NCBI GenBank assembly: GCA_017545865.1
Contig: JAFWXO010000009.1
Span: 1-64,000, forward strand
DNA length: 64,000 nucleotides
Source of the DNA: Clostridia bacterium
GTDB lineage: Bacteria > Bacillota > Clostridia > Christensenellales > Borkfalkiaceae
Direction of reading: 5' to 3'
Position 1 is the stretch's first letter; each line of letters opens with the position of its first letter. A model generated the notes under the pieces. The model did no database searches, was not told the origin of the DNA, and saw nothing but the letters and a program-made list of their open reading frames with translations. The translations under genes and the position numbers were made by a program. Positions 1 to 8,138 of the stretch are shown piece after piece.

Positions 1-1526
1 CCCGTTTTGCCACCAACTCTATAACCGTCGATAAAACATTGTTTACCAGACCCGTCGCTCACAACTTTTTCAAGATAAGAGCGAATTATCGCGGAAGTTT
101 TTTCATCAATAACCGTTGAAACTCGCTTTGGCTCGGTTATAACGGACAATTCCCCACCAGTTGAATACACTTCTTTAACCAAGTACGGCGAATATAAATA
201 ACCGCCGTTTATTGCGCTTGAAGTTGCCATTAAAAGTTGAAGTGGCGTGCAAGCAATCGCTTGCCCAAACGAAATTCTTGCTAAATCGGCGTTTTTTACC
301 GCTTGCTTTGGTATTACCATACCTTGCGCTTCGCCCGGCAAATCAATTCCCGTTACCTTGCCGTAACCAAACGAGTTAACGTAGTCGTAATACTTTTCCT
401 TACCGAGCGCTAACGCTATATCAACGAAAATGGGGTTGCAACTATTATTAAGCGCATCGGAAAGCGTTTCATTTGCGTGTTTTCCCTTATCGTGAGTTGA
501 CCAACATTTTATCTTAGAACCATCTATATAGCGATATCTTGAAGAATTAAATATATGAGTTTCGGAAAAAGCGCCACTATTTCCTTTTAAGTATTCGTTA
601 ACGTTTGCGCTTGCCGTTAAAACTTTAAAAGTTGAGCCAGGCTCGTAACTATCGCTAATAAGTGTTATTCTGCCAAGTTTATTAAGCGTTTCAAGATCGC
701 CAAGCGGAACTTCGTTTAAATTGAGCGAAGGTTTCATACTCATACCCAAAACTTCCCCGTTTTGCGGGTTTATAACTATTGCTTGCGCTGATACGGGTGA
801 ATATTCCAGCATCGCTTCGTCAGTAACGCTTTCTAAAATTTGTTGAATTTCATAATCGACGGTAAGTTTTAAATTTAAGCCGTTAGTCGCCGGGCGATAA
901 TACGGCTTTTTACCGTTTAAATCAACCCCAGTTAAATCAGATTGATATAAAATATCGCCGTTAACGCCAGAAAGCGCGTCGTTATAATAAAATTCAAGCC
1001 CTGAAATACCGTTTCCATCGGCAGAAGTATAGCCTAAAACTTGGGCTAACAAATCGTTATAAGGATAATATCTCGTAACGTCTTCGGCAAAATAAACGCC
1101 GGACAAAGAGTACTTTGAAAGTTTTTCAACGTATTCTTTTCCGACGTGCTTTTGAACTTTAATTTCACTAACTTTAGTTGTTCGTATTTTCTCGGCAAGA
1201 GCAGATTTATCTAATGAAAAAATGTCCGATAAGGCGGTTACAACTAAATCTAAGTTAGTTACCGCCCTTGGCCGAACGAAAACGGTATACGTTTCTTTGC
1301 TTGACGCTAGCGTTACACCATTTCTATCGATTATCTCTCCGCGCTTTGCAAGAATTGGGATATTTCTCGTCCACTGATCAAGCGCTTTTACTTGCAGTTC
1401 TTCGCCCCAAATTACCTGAACGTAAAACAGCCTTAGAACTACGAATAAAAAAATAAAGGTTATCGCGCAAATAAACGCAAATAACCTCTTTCGTACCGTT
1501 GTTATTGAATATAAATTTTTTATAAT
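1..1526 (-). CDS. spoVD: Penicillin-binding transpeptidase (SpoVD/FtsI class B PBP), 3' end outside window
   Basis: Class B penicillin-binding protein that cross-links peptidoglycan at the septum. I read it directly on the minus strand. A short basic N-terminus and one membrane helix (about residues 17-37) are followed by the dimerisation domain and the transpeptidase domain. All three active-site motifs are visible: STFK with catalytic Ser at about residue 298, SCN at about 362, and KTG at about 507, the last codons before the window edge. The C-terminus, including any PASTA domains, is outside. No ATG, GTG or TTG lies between the in-frame stop at 1536-1538 and the membrane helix. The best start is ATT at 1526, five bases after AAAGGG and just past the stop of the upstream ftsL-like gene. 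Family is sure; SpoVD versus FtsI cannot be decided here. Confidence 0.88.
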   Translation of the reverse strand, partial: MIKNLYSITTVRKRLFAFICAITFIFLFVVLRLFYVQVIWGEELQVKALDQWTRNIPILAKRGEIIDRNGVTLASSKETYTVFVRPRAVTNLDLVVTALSDIFSLDKSALAEKIRTTKVSEIKVQKHVGKEYVEKLSKYSLSGVYFAEDVTRYYPYNDLLAQVLGYTSADGNGISGLEFYYNDALSGVNGDILYQSDLTGVDLNGKKPYYRPATNGLNLKLTVDYEIQQILESVTDEAMLEYSPVSAQAIVINPQNGEVLGMSMKPSLNLNEVPLGDLETLNKLGRITLISDSYEPGSTFKVLTASANVNEYLKGNSGAFSETHIFNSSRYRYIDGSKIKCWSTHDKGKHANETLSDALNNSCNPIFVDIALALGKEKYYDYVNSFGYGKVTGIDLPGEAQGMVIPKQAVKNADLARISFGQAIACTPLQLLMATSSAINGGYLYSPYLVKEVYSTGGELSVITEPKRVSTVIDEKTSAIIRSYLEKVVSDGSGKQCFIDGYRVGGKT

Positions 1527-1527
1527 T

Positions 1528-2106
1528 TTAACCCTTTACCATACCTATATCTTCAGCTTTATCGATAATAACTTCATCGCTTGAAATTTCATTGAGTTCT
1601 TTTTGAAGAGAATTGTATTCTTCTTGTAAAAGTTGAATTTCATAAGTTTTACCACCGATAACGCCGTTTAAATTCTTTAAAAGCGAAGTGTTAAGCACTA
1701 CGAGTAAAGATAAAAGCGCAACGATAAGCGCCATTGCAATAACTGCAACTTTTGCGCTAAGCCTAACTTTCGTTTGAGTTGAATAGTTACTTTCCGCGCG
1801 GTAGTCTTGGTAAATTTCCGCTTTTGAAAGTTTTTCAAACTGCATAGTGGTTGAAGAAGGAGTTGCATCGTAGTTTACGCCGGCAACGAAACTGCTAACG
1901 GTTTGATTTCTCTCTTTAACGGCGTTAGTTCTATCATAGGCATCGTAATGCATAATTCTGTCAAAATTATCAGAAATTTTGGAATTGAACGCTTTTTCTT
2001 CGCTTTGCGCTTCAGTTGCTATTTTTGTTTCAACTTGAGATTGAACTTCAAATTCATCAACGAAAGTGTTTTTTTCAATTACGTTTGACTGTCTATAATT
2101 AAACAT
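1528..2106 (-). CDS. ftsL: FtsL-like septum protein
   Basis: Bitopic protein of 192 residues in the FtsL position between rsmH and the class B PBP. It has a long charged cytoplasmic N-terminus (about 1-118), one membrane helix (about 119-143), and a short extracellular coiled-coil-like tail with heptad leucines. This is the FtsL/DivIC layout; such proteins bind the PBP and the division complex. The sequence itself is poorly conserved, so the call rests on topology plus location. The N-terminal part is longer than in typical FtsL (about 120 residues in total) and rich in Glu, Lys and Asn. AAAGGAGAG lies just before the ATG. Its stop overlaps the ribosome-binding region of the PBP gene, suggesting translational coupling. 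Confidence 0.72.
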   Translation of the reverse strand: MFNYRQSNVIEKNTFVDEFEVQSQVETKIATEAQSEEKAFNSKISDNFDRIMHYDAYDRTNAVKERNQTVSSFVAGVNYDATPSSTTMQFEKLSKAEIYQDYRAESNYSTQTKVRLSAKVAVIAMALIVALLSLLVVLNTSLLKNLNGVIGGKTYEIQLLQEEYNSLQKELNEISSDEVIIDKAEDIGMVKG

Positions 2107-2137
2107 ATTGCTCTCCTTTTTTATTTATGCAATATTA

Positions 2138-3067
2138 CTAAAGTTTTTCTATTACTCTTAATTTTGCACATTTGCTCCGACTGTTTATCGTCGTTTCTTC
2201 TTCAGTTGCCGTTATAGGCTTTTTGTTAACTTCTTTTATAACTTCTTTCTTTCCGCAAACACAAGGATATCTCTTATCGCAATCGCAACCCGACGATAAC
2301 TCTTTAAATACCGTTTTTACGATTCTATCTTCTAAACTGTGGAAAGTTAACACGGCAAGTCTACCACCGCTTTTTAACTTATCAACGATGTCTTTAAGCA
2401 CCGTGTCAAGATCGGAAAGTTCTCCGTTTACTTCAATTCTTATTGCTTGAAAGGTCTTTTTTGCGGGATGCCCGTCCCTTTTAAACTTGAACGGAATTGA
2501 CTCATCGCAAATTTCAACGAGTTCGCCAGTAGTTTCGATAGGCTTTTCTTTTCGCCTTATAACTATGTTTTTTGCAATATTTGATGCAAACTTCTCTTCG
2601 CCGTAACAAGAAATTATGAATTTTAATTTCTTTTCATCGTAATAATTTACAACGTCGTAAGCGGATAAGCCTTGAGTTCTATCCATTCTCATATCGAGAA
2701 GTGAATCTTTGCTCATATAGGAAAAACCGCGTTCTTTATTGTCAAGTTGATAGGAACTAACTCCTAAGTCAAGAATAGCGCCGTCTATCTCACTAATTCC
2801 AAGCCCGTCAGACACGTCTTTAAACTTTTTGAAGTTTGATTTAACCGCTTTAAAATTCTTAAAATCTTTAAGCCTTTCGGTTGCGGATAAAATCGCATCG
2901 TCATCAAGGTCGGTTGAAAATAAAAAACCTTGTCCGTCAAGTTTTTTAAGTATTGCTTCGGAGTGACCACCCCCACCGAGCGTTCCGTCAAAGTAAGTTC
3001 CGCCCTTTTTAACGGCTAAACCTTCTAAACACTCGTTAAGCATTACCGAATAATGAGAAAACTTCAT
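2138..3067 (-). CDS. rsmH: 16S rRNA m4C1402 methyltransferase RsmH (MraW)
   Basis: S-adenosylmethionine-dependent N4-methyltransferase acting on C1402 of 16S rRNA in the ribosomal P site. The 309-residue length matches the family. The N-terminal HYSVMLNE stretch and the SAM-binding GTLGGGGHS loop at residues 28-36 are diagnostic. The C-terminal FHSLEDRIVK motif and a Cys-rich loop (CDCDKRYPCVC) are also typical. The ATG overlaps the mraZ stop by one base (TAATG), the usual coupling in division clusters. It is the second gene of the mraZ-rsmH-ftsL-spoVD unit. Confidence 0.97.
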   Translation of the reverse strand: MKFSHYSVMLNECLEGLAVKKGGTYFDGTLGGGGHSEAILKKLDGQGFLFSTDLDDDAILSATERLKDFKNFKAVKSNFKKFKDVSDGLGISEIDGAILDLGVSSYQLDNKERGFSYMSKDSLLDMRMDRTQGLSAYDVVNYYDEKKLKFIISCYGEEKFASNIAKNIVIRRKEKPIETTGELVEICDESIPFKFKRDGHPAKKTFQAIRIEVNGELSDLDTVLKDIVDKLKSGGRLAVLTFHSLEDRIVKTVFKELSSGCDCDKRYPCVCGKKEVIKEVNKKPITATEEETTINSRSKCAKLRVIEKL

Positions 3068-3492
3068 TATTTAAGCCTGTCCTTTAAAATAGAAATTCTT
3101 TCTTGGTAGGTCTTTTCTTTTTTAAGTCTTTCGCGTTCTTCCTTTGCGTAAATATCAATGTGGTTTACCATACCGATAGTCACAACTTCTTTATCAATGC
3201 CGGCGTATTCTCTCAATTTTTCAGGAATAACCACTCTGCCTTGACCGTCTTCGTCGCCAGGATAGAAAGACGACATAAATTCAGCGAAAGATTCTTGCGC
3301 CTCAGCATCAAACGCGCTAAGCCCAGAGAACGAACCAACAAGTTCGTCAACCTTGCTTGCGGGATATACGCTTATGCATTTTGAAGCGCCTTTCATAAAC
3401 ACGTAATTAGAACCGAGTTCAGCTTTAAGCTTGCTCGGTATTCTTATTCTGTTTTTTGCGTCAACTTGATGATCGTATTCACCGAAAAGCAT
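3067..3492 (-). CDS. mraZ: Transcriptional regulator MraZ
   Basis: DNA-binding protein with two SpoVT/AbrB-like MraZ domains (about residues 1-70 and 75-141), first gene of the division cluster. I chose the start at MLFGEYDHQVDAKNR rather than the longer frame. It is preceded by GGGGGAAGG at good spacing, begins as the family does, and gives 141 residues, the normal length. MraZ represses its own cluster in several bacteria by binding direct repeats upstream, and a matching pair of direct repeats lies over its promoter here (3535-3570). The gene is convergent with nothing; murI lies upstream on the same strand. Confidence 0.96.
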   Translation of the reverse strand: MLFGEYDHQVDAKNRIRIPSKLKAELGSNYVFMKGASKCISVYPASKVDELVGSFSGLSAFDAEAQESFAEFMSSFYPGDEDGQGRVVIPEKLREYAGIDKEVVTIGMVNHIDIYAKEERERLKKEKTYQERISILKDRLK

Positions 3493-3525
3493 TAAACCTT
3501 CCCCCTTTTTTGTATTTACACGACC

Positions 3526-3554
3526 ATAATAACACACTTTTTGGTAACTTGCAA
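3526..3554 (-). promoter_or_regulatory. Promoter of mraZ division cluster
   Basis: On the minus strand, -35 TTGCAA (3549-3554) and -10 TATTAT (3526-3531) are separated by exactly 17 bp. The bases before the -10 are GTGTGT, an extended -10 also seen at other promoters in this window. The boxes sit about 35 bp upstream of the mraZ start. Confidence 0.7.
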
Positions 3555-3570
3555 CCACTTTTGGTAACTT
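3535..3570. repeat. Two direct repeats over the mraZ promoter, probable MraZ operator
   Basis: Plus-strand CACTTTTTGGTAACTT (3535-3550) and CACTTTTGGTAACTT (3556-3570) are near-identical direct repeats with starts 21 bp apart, two helical turns. One lies between the -35 and -10 boxes and one just upstream. MraZ is known to bind tandem direct repeats before its own gene, so this is the natural operator candidate. Binding is inference. Confidence 0.5.
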
Positions 3571-3593
3571 TTTGTAATTTTTTTTAAAATTTT

Positions 3594-4334
3594 TTAAAAT
3601 TCTTGACCACTTTCGTCCTTTTTACATAAAACGCTATAATAAACCTTTGAATTTAACTGACTACTCTCGCCAACGAACGTTACGTTGCCGTTTTTTTGTA
3701 AACTAAAAAGCTTATGCTTTTTAAGTTTTTTATAAAGGGTGAATTTAACGCCACAATACCCGTCAATTACTAGAAGGTTCGTTAACTTTTTTATCCTATC
3801 TAAAAGGTAATGATAGTGAGTGCAACCAAGAATTATTCGCTTGGTGGTCAAAGGAATTTGGCTTGTTAAGTAAGAAAGGTCAATCCCATCAAGGCTAAAA
3901 ACGTTTTCTTCTATATTTTTAGCCAAACTTTCACTTGATAATACAATTCCTTTAAAATGCCTTTTAACGTATTTACTGTTCGCGGTGTTTACCGTGCAAA
4001 TTAAACAATCTCTTTTATCTTTACTCTTAGGCGGTAAAGTTTTAATAACGGGCACACGCGCCTTTTCTTTAATATATTTATAAAGATTAGTTGAAAGGGT
4101 GTTACACGCTATTACAACCGCTTTTACTCCTTTCGCCTTTAAATGATTTAGAGCGTTTATAGAAAGCCTTTTGAGCTCTTTTTTCGATTTGTTTCCGTAA
4201 GGCGCGTTTTGGTTATCGCCAAAATAAATAAAACTTTCACTTGGGAAAAATTCAGTAAGTTCCTTTAAAACGCACAATCCGCCAAAACCACTATCAAAAA
4301 CGCCTATTGGCAAATTTTTATCTATTTTTTTCAT
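3594..4334 (-). CDS. murI: Glutamate racemase
   Basis: Converts L-glutamate to D-glutamate for peptidoglycan precursors, cytoplasmic. Catalytic pair and signature motifs are all present: GVFDSGFGG with Asp14 and Ser15, ACNT with Cys77, and GCTHYHYL with Cys171 and His173. At 246 residues it is slightly shorter than most MurI proteins (about 260-270), mainly in the C-terminal part. GGGAG precedes the ATG. It is transcribed toward mraZ, and its stop lies only about 40 bp from the mraZ -35 box, so the two may be partly co-transcribed. Divergent from rpsT. Confidence 0.95.
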   Translation of the reverse strand: MKKIDKNLPIGVFDSGFGGLCVLKELTEFFPSESFIYFGDNQNAPYGNKSKKELKRLSINALNHLKAKGVKAVVIACNTLSTNLYKYIKEKARVPVIKTLPPKSKDKRDCLICTVNTANSKYVKRHFKGIVLSSESLAKNIEENVFSLDGIDLSYLTSQIPLTTKRIILGCTHYHYLLDRIKKLTNLLVIDGYCGVKFTLYKKLKKHKLFSLQKNGNVTFVGESSQLNSKVYYSVLCKKDESGQEF

Positions 4335-4368
4335 AACGCTCCCTCGCTAATCAATTTATGCCCGCCTT

Positions 4369-4397
4369 TTTATAAAGTTTCAAAAAAAATTATTCAA
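4369..4397 (-). promoter_or_regulatory. Candidate promoter of murI
   Basis: Minus strand: -35 TTGAAT (4392-4397), 17-bp spacer, -10 TATAAA (4369-4374), about 35 bp before the murI start. The region is very AT-rich, so chance matches are likely. Confidence 0.45.
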
Positions 4398-4434
4398 AAA
4401 AATCAAAACAAAATCAAAATTGTGTTAAAAAAAG

Positions 4435-4463
4435 TTGCATTACAAAAAAAAGTGTGCTAAAAT
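4435..4463 (+). promoter_or_regulatory. Promoter of rpsT
   Basis: -35 TTGCAT (4435-4440), 17-bp spacer, -10 TAAAAT (4458-4463) preceded by GTGTGC. It lies about 40 bp upstream of the rpsT start with a clear ribosome binding site between. Confidence 0.75.
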
Positions 4464-4504
4464 ATCCATAGTTAAATTGAAGTACCACTATAAAGGAGAT
4501 AGAA

Positions 4505-4777
4505 ATGCCTAACATTAAATCGGCGAAAAAGCGCGTTCTCGTTAATCAGAAAAAAGCAAACATCAACAAAAGTGATAAGTCTGAAGTAAGAACTTATATT
4601 AAAAACTTTAACGCTATGCTTGATGCTGGTAATCTCGAAGAGGCTCAATCTGCATTGCCCGCTACTATGGCTGCAATCGATAAAGCAGTAACTAAAGGCG
4701 TATACGCTAAAAACACTGCTGCTAACAAGAAATCTGGCCTTATGAAGAGATTCAACGCTTTAAAAGCATCTAAGTAA
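4505..4777 (+). CDS. rpsT: 30S ribosomal protein S20
   Basis: Small basic protein of 90 residues that binds 16S rRNA early in 30S assembly. The N-terminal MPNIKSAKKRVLVNQKK and the C-terminal Lys/Ala-rich helix are typical of bS20. AAGGAGAT sits six bases before the ATG, and the gene has its own promoter and a strong terminator, so it is a single-gene transcript, as is common for rpsT. Codon use and strand (plus) differ from the surrounding minus-strand block only in direction. Confidence 0.97.
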   Translation: MPNIKSAKKRVLVNQKKANINKSDKSEVRTYIKNFNAMLDAGNLEEAQSALPATMAAIDKAVTKGVYAKNTAANKKSGLMKRFNALKASK

Positions 4778-4794
4778 TTGAATTTAAAAATCAA

Positions 4795-4822
4795 AAAGAG
4801 TTACCCCAAAAGGTAACTCTTT
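4795..4822 (+). terminator. Rho-independent terminator of rpsT
   Basis: Stem AAAGAGTTACC (4795-4805) pairs perfectly with GGTAACTCTTT (4812-4822); six-base loop, short T tract. Confidence 0.85.
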
Positions 4823-4840
4823 TATCATACCTAAAATATA

Positions 4841-5188
4841 AAAAACTCCGACTAAGGCAGTTCCTATTAAGGATTTTTAATTTATAACAAAAGTGTAGCC
4901 CACCAAACTTTGCAAAAAGCGAAATATGGTGGGCTTTTCTTATCAAAAAAGTTAAGTTAATGTAGTTATATTTTTAGCCTTATGGCTAAAAGTGATATTG
5001 TTTACAAAGTAAACAGTGGTATTTTGGCAAAGCCAAAGTGATATTAAATAAATCCACAACTCGCCGTTAGGCGAATATAACCGCCGTAGGCGATATCACT
5101 TGCCTGAAAAGGCAAATCTCACAAATCCGCGCGGATTTATTTAGTTGCCGAATCCCTTGCAGGGACTCGGCTACCCGTCGGAGTTTTT
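4841..5188. mobile_element. MITE-like 348-bp element: chain of short hairpins between 12-bp inverted ends
   Basis: The ends are perfect inverted repeats: AAAAACTCCGAC (4841-4852) and GTCGGAGTTTTT (5177-5188). Inside is a string of at least nine short hairpins, each with a different stem: 4897-4935 (AGCCCACCA stem), 4972-4991, 5000-5014, 5023-5037, 5061-5074, 5082-5092, 5100-5115, 5123-5138 (perfect 16-bp palindrome) and 5147-5171. Several are separated by AGTGATATT or AGTGGTATT. No open reading frame of note. It fills the gap between rpsT and the oxidoreductase gene and may also terminate transcription from both sides. No target-site duplication is evident. Structure is seen; mobility is inference. 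Confidence 0.55.
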
Positions 5189-5191
5189 GTT

Positions 5192-6364
5192 TTATTTTGC
5201 TCCACCGAAAGAATTTGAAAGATCTAAAACGGTTTCTTTGCAATCTTTAAGCCTTGAAGTTGCTATTCGCTTTGAAAGTTCATCGTAATAATCGTTTTCG
5301 TTGACGGGAAGCGTAACGGTGCTATCCGTCCAAGAAGAATAAAGCATTGAGTTTATAAGTTCAACGCATTTTATACCCTCACTGCCGTCAACGTAAAGTT
5401 CTTCTAAACCAAGAATTGCATTTGCAAAATTATTGATTATTCCAACGTGTTGAGTGTTTTTAGCATAATCCATCTCAACAGTTTCGACCTCAAACTCAGG
5501 TTGACTAAATCCGTTTTCACAAGTCTTTATATATTCTTGTAAGTCTGTTTTTAAGCGATAAATCATCAGTTTATCGTTTTCACAAACGACTTTACCCTTT
5601 GAGCAAAGAATCTCAAACCTATTATCGCCCGGAGCATCTGCAGTTGAAGTTATAAAAACACCAGTTGCGCCGTTTGGGAATTCAAGATAAGCAGTAACGT
5701 CATCTTCCGTTTCAATATCGTGCCATTTACCAAAGTGACAATGCGCCCTAATTTTCGTTGGCATAGCCCCTACAATCCATTGTAAAAGGTCAAGTTGGTG
5801 GGGGCATTGATTCATTAACGCTCCGCCGCCCTCGCCTTTCCAAGTAGCGCGCCAAGCGCCAGAATCAAAGTATGCTTGAGTTCTAAACCAGTTTGTAATT
5901 ATCCAGTTAACGCGCCTTACTTCGCCAAGTTCTCCACCTGCAACAAGCTCGTGCATCTTAACGTATAAAGGATTAGTTCTTTGATTGTACATCATTGAAA
6001 AGATTGCGCTTGATTTCGATGCAACTTCGTTCATCTGTCTAACCTGCTTAACGTAAACACCTGCGGGTTTTTCGCATAAAACGTGGATGTTTTTATTGAG
6101 CGCTTTTATTGTTAAGCGAGGATGATCGTAGTGGGGAACGGCAATCAAGATAGCGTCGACTTTGGCGTTATCTATAAGTTCGTCACCCGAACTATAAATT
6201 TCGTATTCACCGGGGAAATTTTCGGTTGTTCTCTTGATTTTTTCTAAATCGACTTCGGCAAATGCGGTTACTATTCCGTTTTTAATTTTGCCATTGAAAA
6301 AATTTTTCAAATGCCCTGAGCCCATATTCCCCATGCCGATTATACCAAATCTTACTTTGTCCAT
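5192..6364 (-). CDS. Gfo/Idh/MocA-family oxidoreductase
   Basis: NAD(P)-dependent dehydrogenase of 390 residues. The N-terminal Rossmann fold carries GIIGMGNMGSGH (about residues 7-18) and the family signature EKPAG (about 99-103). The C-terminal half is the alpha/beta domain that binds the sugar or cyclitol. A QCPHQLD stretch after a Gly-rich segment fits the catalytic region. The exact substrate cannot be told. AAGGAGAAC lies upstream of the ATG, inside the end of the preceding gene; the two overlap by 13 bases. With the TIM-barrel isomerase gene and the divergent AraC-type regulator it looks like a small inducible sugar or inositol-type unit. Confidence 0.9.
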   Translation of the reverse strand: MDKVRFGIIGMGNMGSGHLKNFFNGKIKNGIVTAFAEVDLEKIKRTTENFPGEYEIYSSGDELIDNAKVDAILIAVPHYDHPRLTIKALNKNIHVLCEKPAGVYVKQVRQMNEVASKSSAIFSMMYNQRTNPLYVKMHELVAGGELGEVRRVNWIITNWFRTQAYFDSGAWRATWKGEGGGALMNQCPHQLDLLQWIVGAMPTKIRAHCHFGKWHDIETEDDVTAYLEFPNGATGVFITSTADAPGDNRFEILCSKGKVVCENDKLMIYRLKTDLQEYIKTCENGFSQPEFEVETVEMDYAKNTQHVGIINNFANAILGLEELYVDGSEGIKCVELINSMLYSSWTDSTVTLPVNENDYYDELSKRIATSRLKDCKETVLDLSNSFGGAK

Positions 6365-7215
6365 ACCCTATCGTTCTCCTTATATCCGATTATAGTTAAA
6401 ATATCTTTCAAATGCTTAACGGCATCCATAAAAGCATCTCTATTAGTTCTATAAGCGAAGAAATTAACGAGTTTTGATTTATCAATTTGGTCGTAACCTT
6501 TAAACACAACAAGGTGCGGTTCTAAAGTCAAAACGGTTTCTTCAATCTTAATATTTTCAATAAGTTTTTTAATTTCGCCATCGCCTTTACCTGCAGGGGT
6601 AACGTATCCAGTAGCGTAAAAAGCGTCTTTAATATGATAATAATCAATCTTGCCGTTTAAAATATCCATTGCACCGTTAACGTCAACCTTGCATTGAACA
6701 AAGTTTGCAGGGTCGTAAACGCATTTAAGCCCTTGAACGCTATCAAGCAAAAGTTTGCATCTTTCAGCGCTATCGCCAAAAATATCTTTTTCGTTTTCGT
6801 GATAAAGCGTAACCCCGTAAGCCTTAGCAAGAGCGCACATTTTATTTAATCGGCTTATAACTTCATCTTTAACGCCTTCATAGTCTTTTGTAAAGAAGGA
6901 AAACGCCCTAACTTTATCGCAATCTAAAATATTTGCAACCTTAAAAACGTTTTCACAAACTTCTAAATACTTATCAAAATCGCAATCTAAACCAACCTTT
7001 CCAAGAGGAGAACCGATTGACCAAACTTTTATATTATACGCATCTAATTTCCCTTTAATCTCTTTTGCTTTTTCAAGTGATAATTTTGATACGTTAGTTC
7101 CGTCAACCCCGCGAATTTCAATATACGGGATTGAAAACTCGTTTAACGCTTTTAATTGTTCTTCAAAATTTTCCGAATATTCGTCTGCAAACGCAGAAAG
7201 CATAATTTTACTCAT
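6352..7215 (-). CDS. Sugar phosphate isomerase/epimerase-like TIM-barrel protein
   Basis: 287 residues, xylose-isomerase-like TIM barrel (AP endonuclease 2 superfamily; IolE/hydroxypyruvate-isomerase type). Supporting pieces are the metal-ligand-like segments YHENEKDIFG and CVYDPANF, and YYHIKDA near the C-terminus. I start at MSKIMLSAFADEY, preceded by AAGGCGGTG, instead of the upstream in-frame methionine, whose extension runs through the promoter region and looks non-coding. Overlaps the downstream oxidoreductase by 13 bases, so the two are one operon. Substrate unknown. Confidence 0.85.
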   Translation of the reverse strand: MSKIMLSAFADEYSENFEEQLKALNEFSIPYIEIRGVDGTNVSKLSLEKAKEIKGKLDAYNIKVWSIGSPLGKVGLDCDFDKYLEVCENVFKVANILDCDKVRAFSFFTKDYEGVKDEVISRLNKMCALAKAYGVTLYHENEKDIFGDSAERCKLLLDSVQGLKCVYDPANFVQCKVDVNGAMDILNGKIDYYHIKDAFYATGYVTPAGKGDGEIKKLIENIKIEETVLTLEPHLVVFKGYDQIDKSKLVNFFAYRTNRDAFMDAVKHLKDILTIIGYKENDRVWTK

Positions 7216-7294
7216 ATTGCACCGCCTTTTGTTTGATAATTTTATTATATTGCAACATTTTTTAAAAGTAAATATCAAAAAATGCTTAAAAATA

Positions 7295-7323
7295 TTGCAA
7301 ATCGTGCTATAAAGTGGTAAAAT
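7295..7323 (+). promoter_or_regulatory. Promoter of the AraC-type gene, leaderless geometry
   Basis: -35 TTGCAA (7295-7300), 17-bp spacer, -10 TAAAAT (7318-7323). The -10 ends six bases before the ATG at 7330, so transcription should begin at or next to the start codon. No ribosome binding site could fit. Confidence 0.65.
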
Positions 7324-7329
7324 TTTACT

Positions 7330-8088
7330 ATGATTAAATTTGATAACGCTACTTATGAAAGAAGGGTTGAAACCGCTGTTAAAAAAGAACTTTTTACAAA
7401 CCAAATGCACCCAAGGTTTGAACTTTTATATATTTTAAACGGAAACGGCAAGTTTATTATTGAAAACACCGAGCACCCGTTTACGAACAATTCAATGTTT
7501 TTGGTTGCGCCAGGCAAATTCCACGTTTTAAGCACTCCACCCAAAACCGATTACGATAGAATTATTATTTACTTTGACCAAAGTTTACTTCCCGAAACTC
7601 TCGAAAAAAATTTAACTTTTCACACCTTGAACAATTCAACCGTGAGAGAATTGTTTTTAAAATTTGACGATTATTCTAAGTTGTACAGCGGAAAGACTTT
7701 AGAAATTTTATTTAAAGGTTTTTTAAACGAAGTTTTATTAACTACGGGAAAATCAAGCGTTGAACCGAGTAACCTACCCGTACTTATCAAAAACGCCATT
7801 GATTATATTGAGCTTAACCTTGATAAAAAATTGAGCATTGAAACGATAGCGGAAAATTTGTTCGTTTCAAAAACGCATTTGAGCCACTCTTTTTCAAAAG
7901 TTATGAATATAGGAATTATGAGTTACGTTCAGTTAAAGCGGATATACAAGGCGCGCGATATGTTAAAAAACGGATATAGCGCTACCAAGGTTGCCGAGAT
8001 TTTAGACTATAAAAGTTATCCCACTTTTTTAAGAAATTATAAAAAGCATTTTAACAAAATTCCTTCAAACGAAAAAGTTTCAAAATAA
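7330..8088 (+). CDS. AraC-family transcriptional regulator
   Basis: 252 residues. The N-terminal half is a cupin-like sensor domain (HPRFELLYILNGNGKF; later FLVAPGKFHVL). The C-terminal about 100 residues hold two helix-turn-helix units of the AraC/XylS type (LSIETIAENLFVSKTHLSHSF, then a second unit ending near RNYKKHFNKIPS). It is divergent from the isomerase-oxidoreductase operon across 114 bp and probably controls it in response to a sugar-like ligand. The start sits six bases after a good -10 box, suggesting a leaderless mRNA. Followed by a strong shared terminator. Confidence 0.92.
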   Translation: MIKFDNATYERRVETAVKKELFTNQMHPRFELLYILNGNGKFIIENTEHPFTNNSMFLVAPGKFHVLSTPPKTDYDRIIIYFDQSLLPETLEKNLTFHTLNNSTVRELFLKFDDYSKLYSGKTLEILFKGFLNEVLLTTGKSSVEPSNLPVLIKNAIDYIELNLDKKLSIETIAENLFVSKTHLSHSFSKVMNIGIMSYVQLKRIYKARDMLKNGYSATKVAEILDYKSYPTFLRNYKKHFNKIPSNEKVSK

Positions 8089-8107
8089 TTATTTAATCTT
8101 GACAATC

Positions 8108-8135
8108 AAAAACCACGGCGATTGCCGTGGTTTTT
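8108..8135. terminator. Bidirectional terminator between AraC-type gene and mntP
   Basis: Perfect 12-bp stem AAAAACCACGGC / GCCGTGGTTTTT with a GATT loop, A-rich on one side and T-rich on the other, between convergent genes. Confidence 0.9.
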
Positions 8136-8138
8136 TAA

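Noticed and set aside
7216..7410. Longer start for the TIM-barrel isomerase-like gene
   Set aside because: The extra 65 residues run through the divergent promoter region and into the AraC-type gene on the other strand, and look non-coding; the ATG at 7215 has a ribosome binding site and a typical N-terminus.
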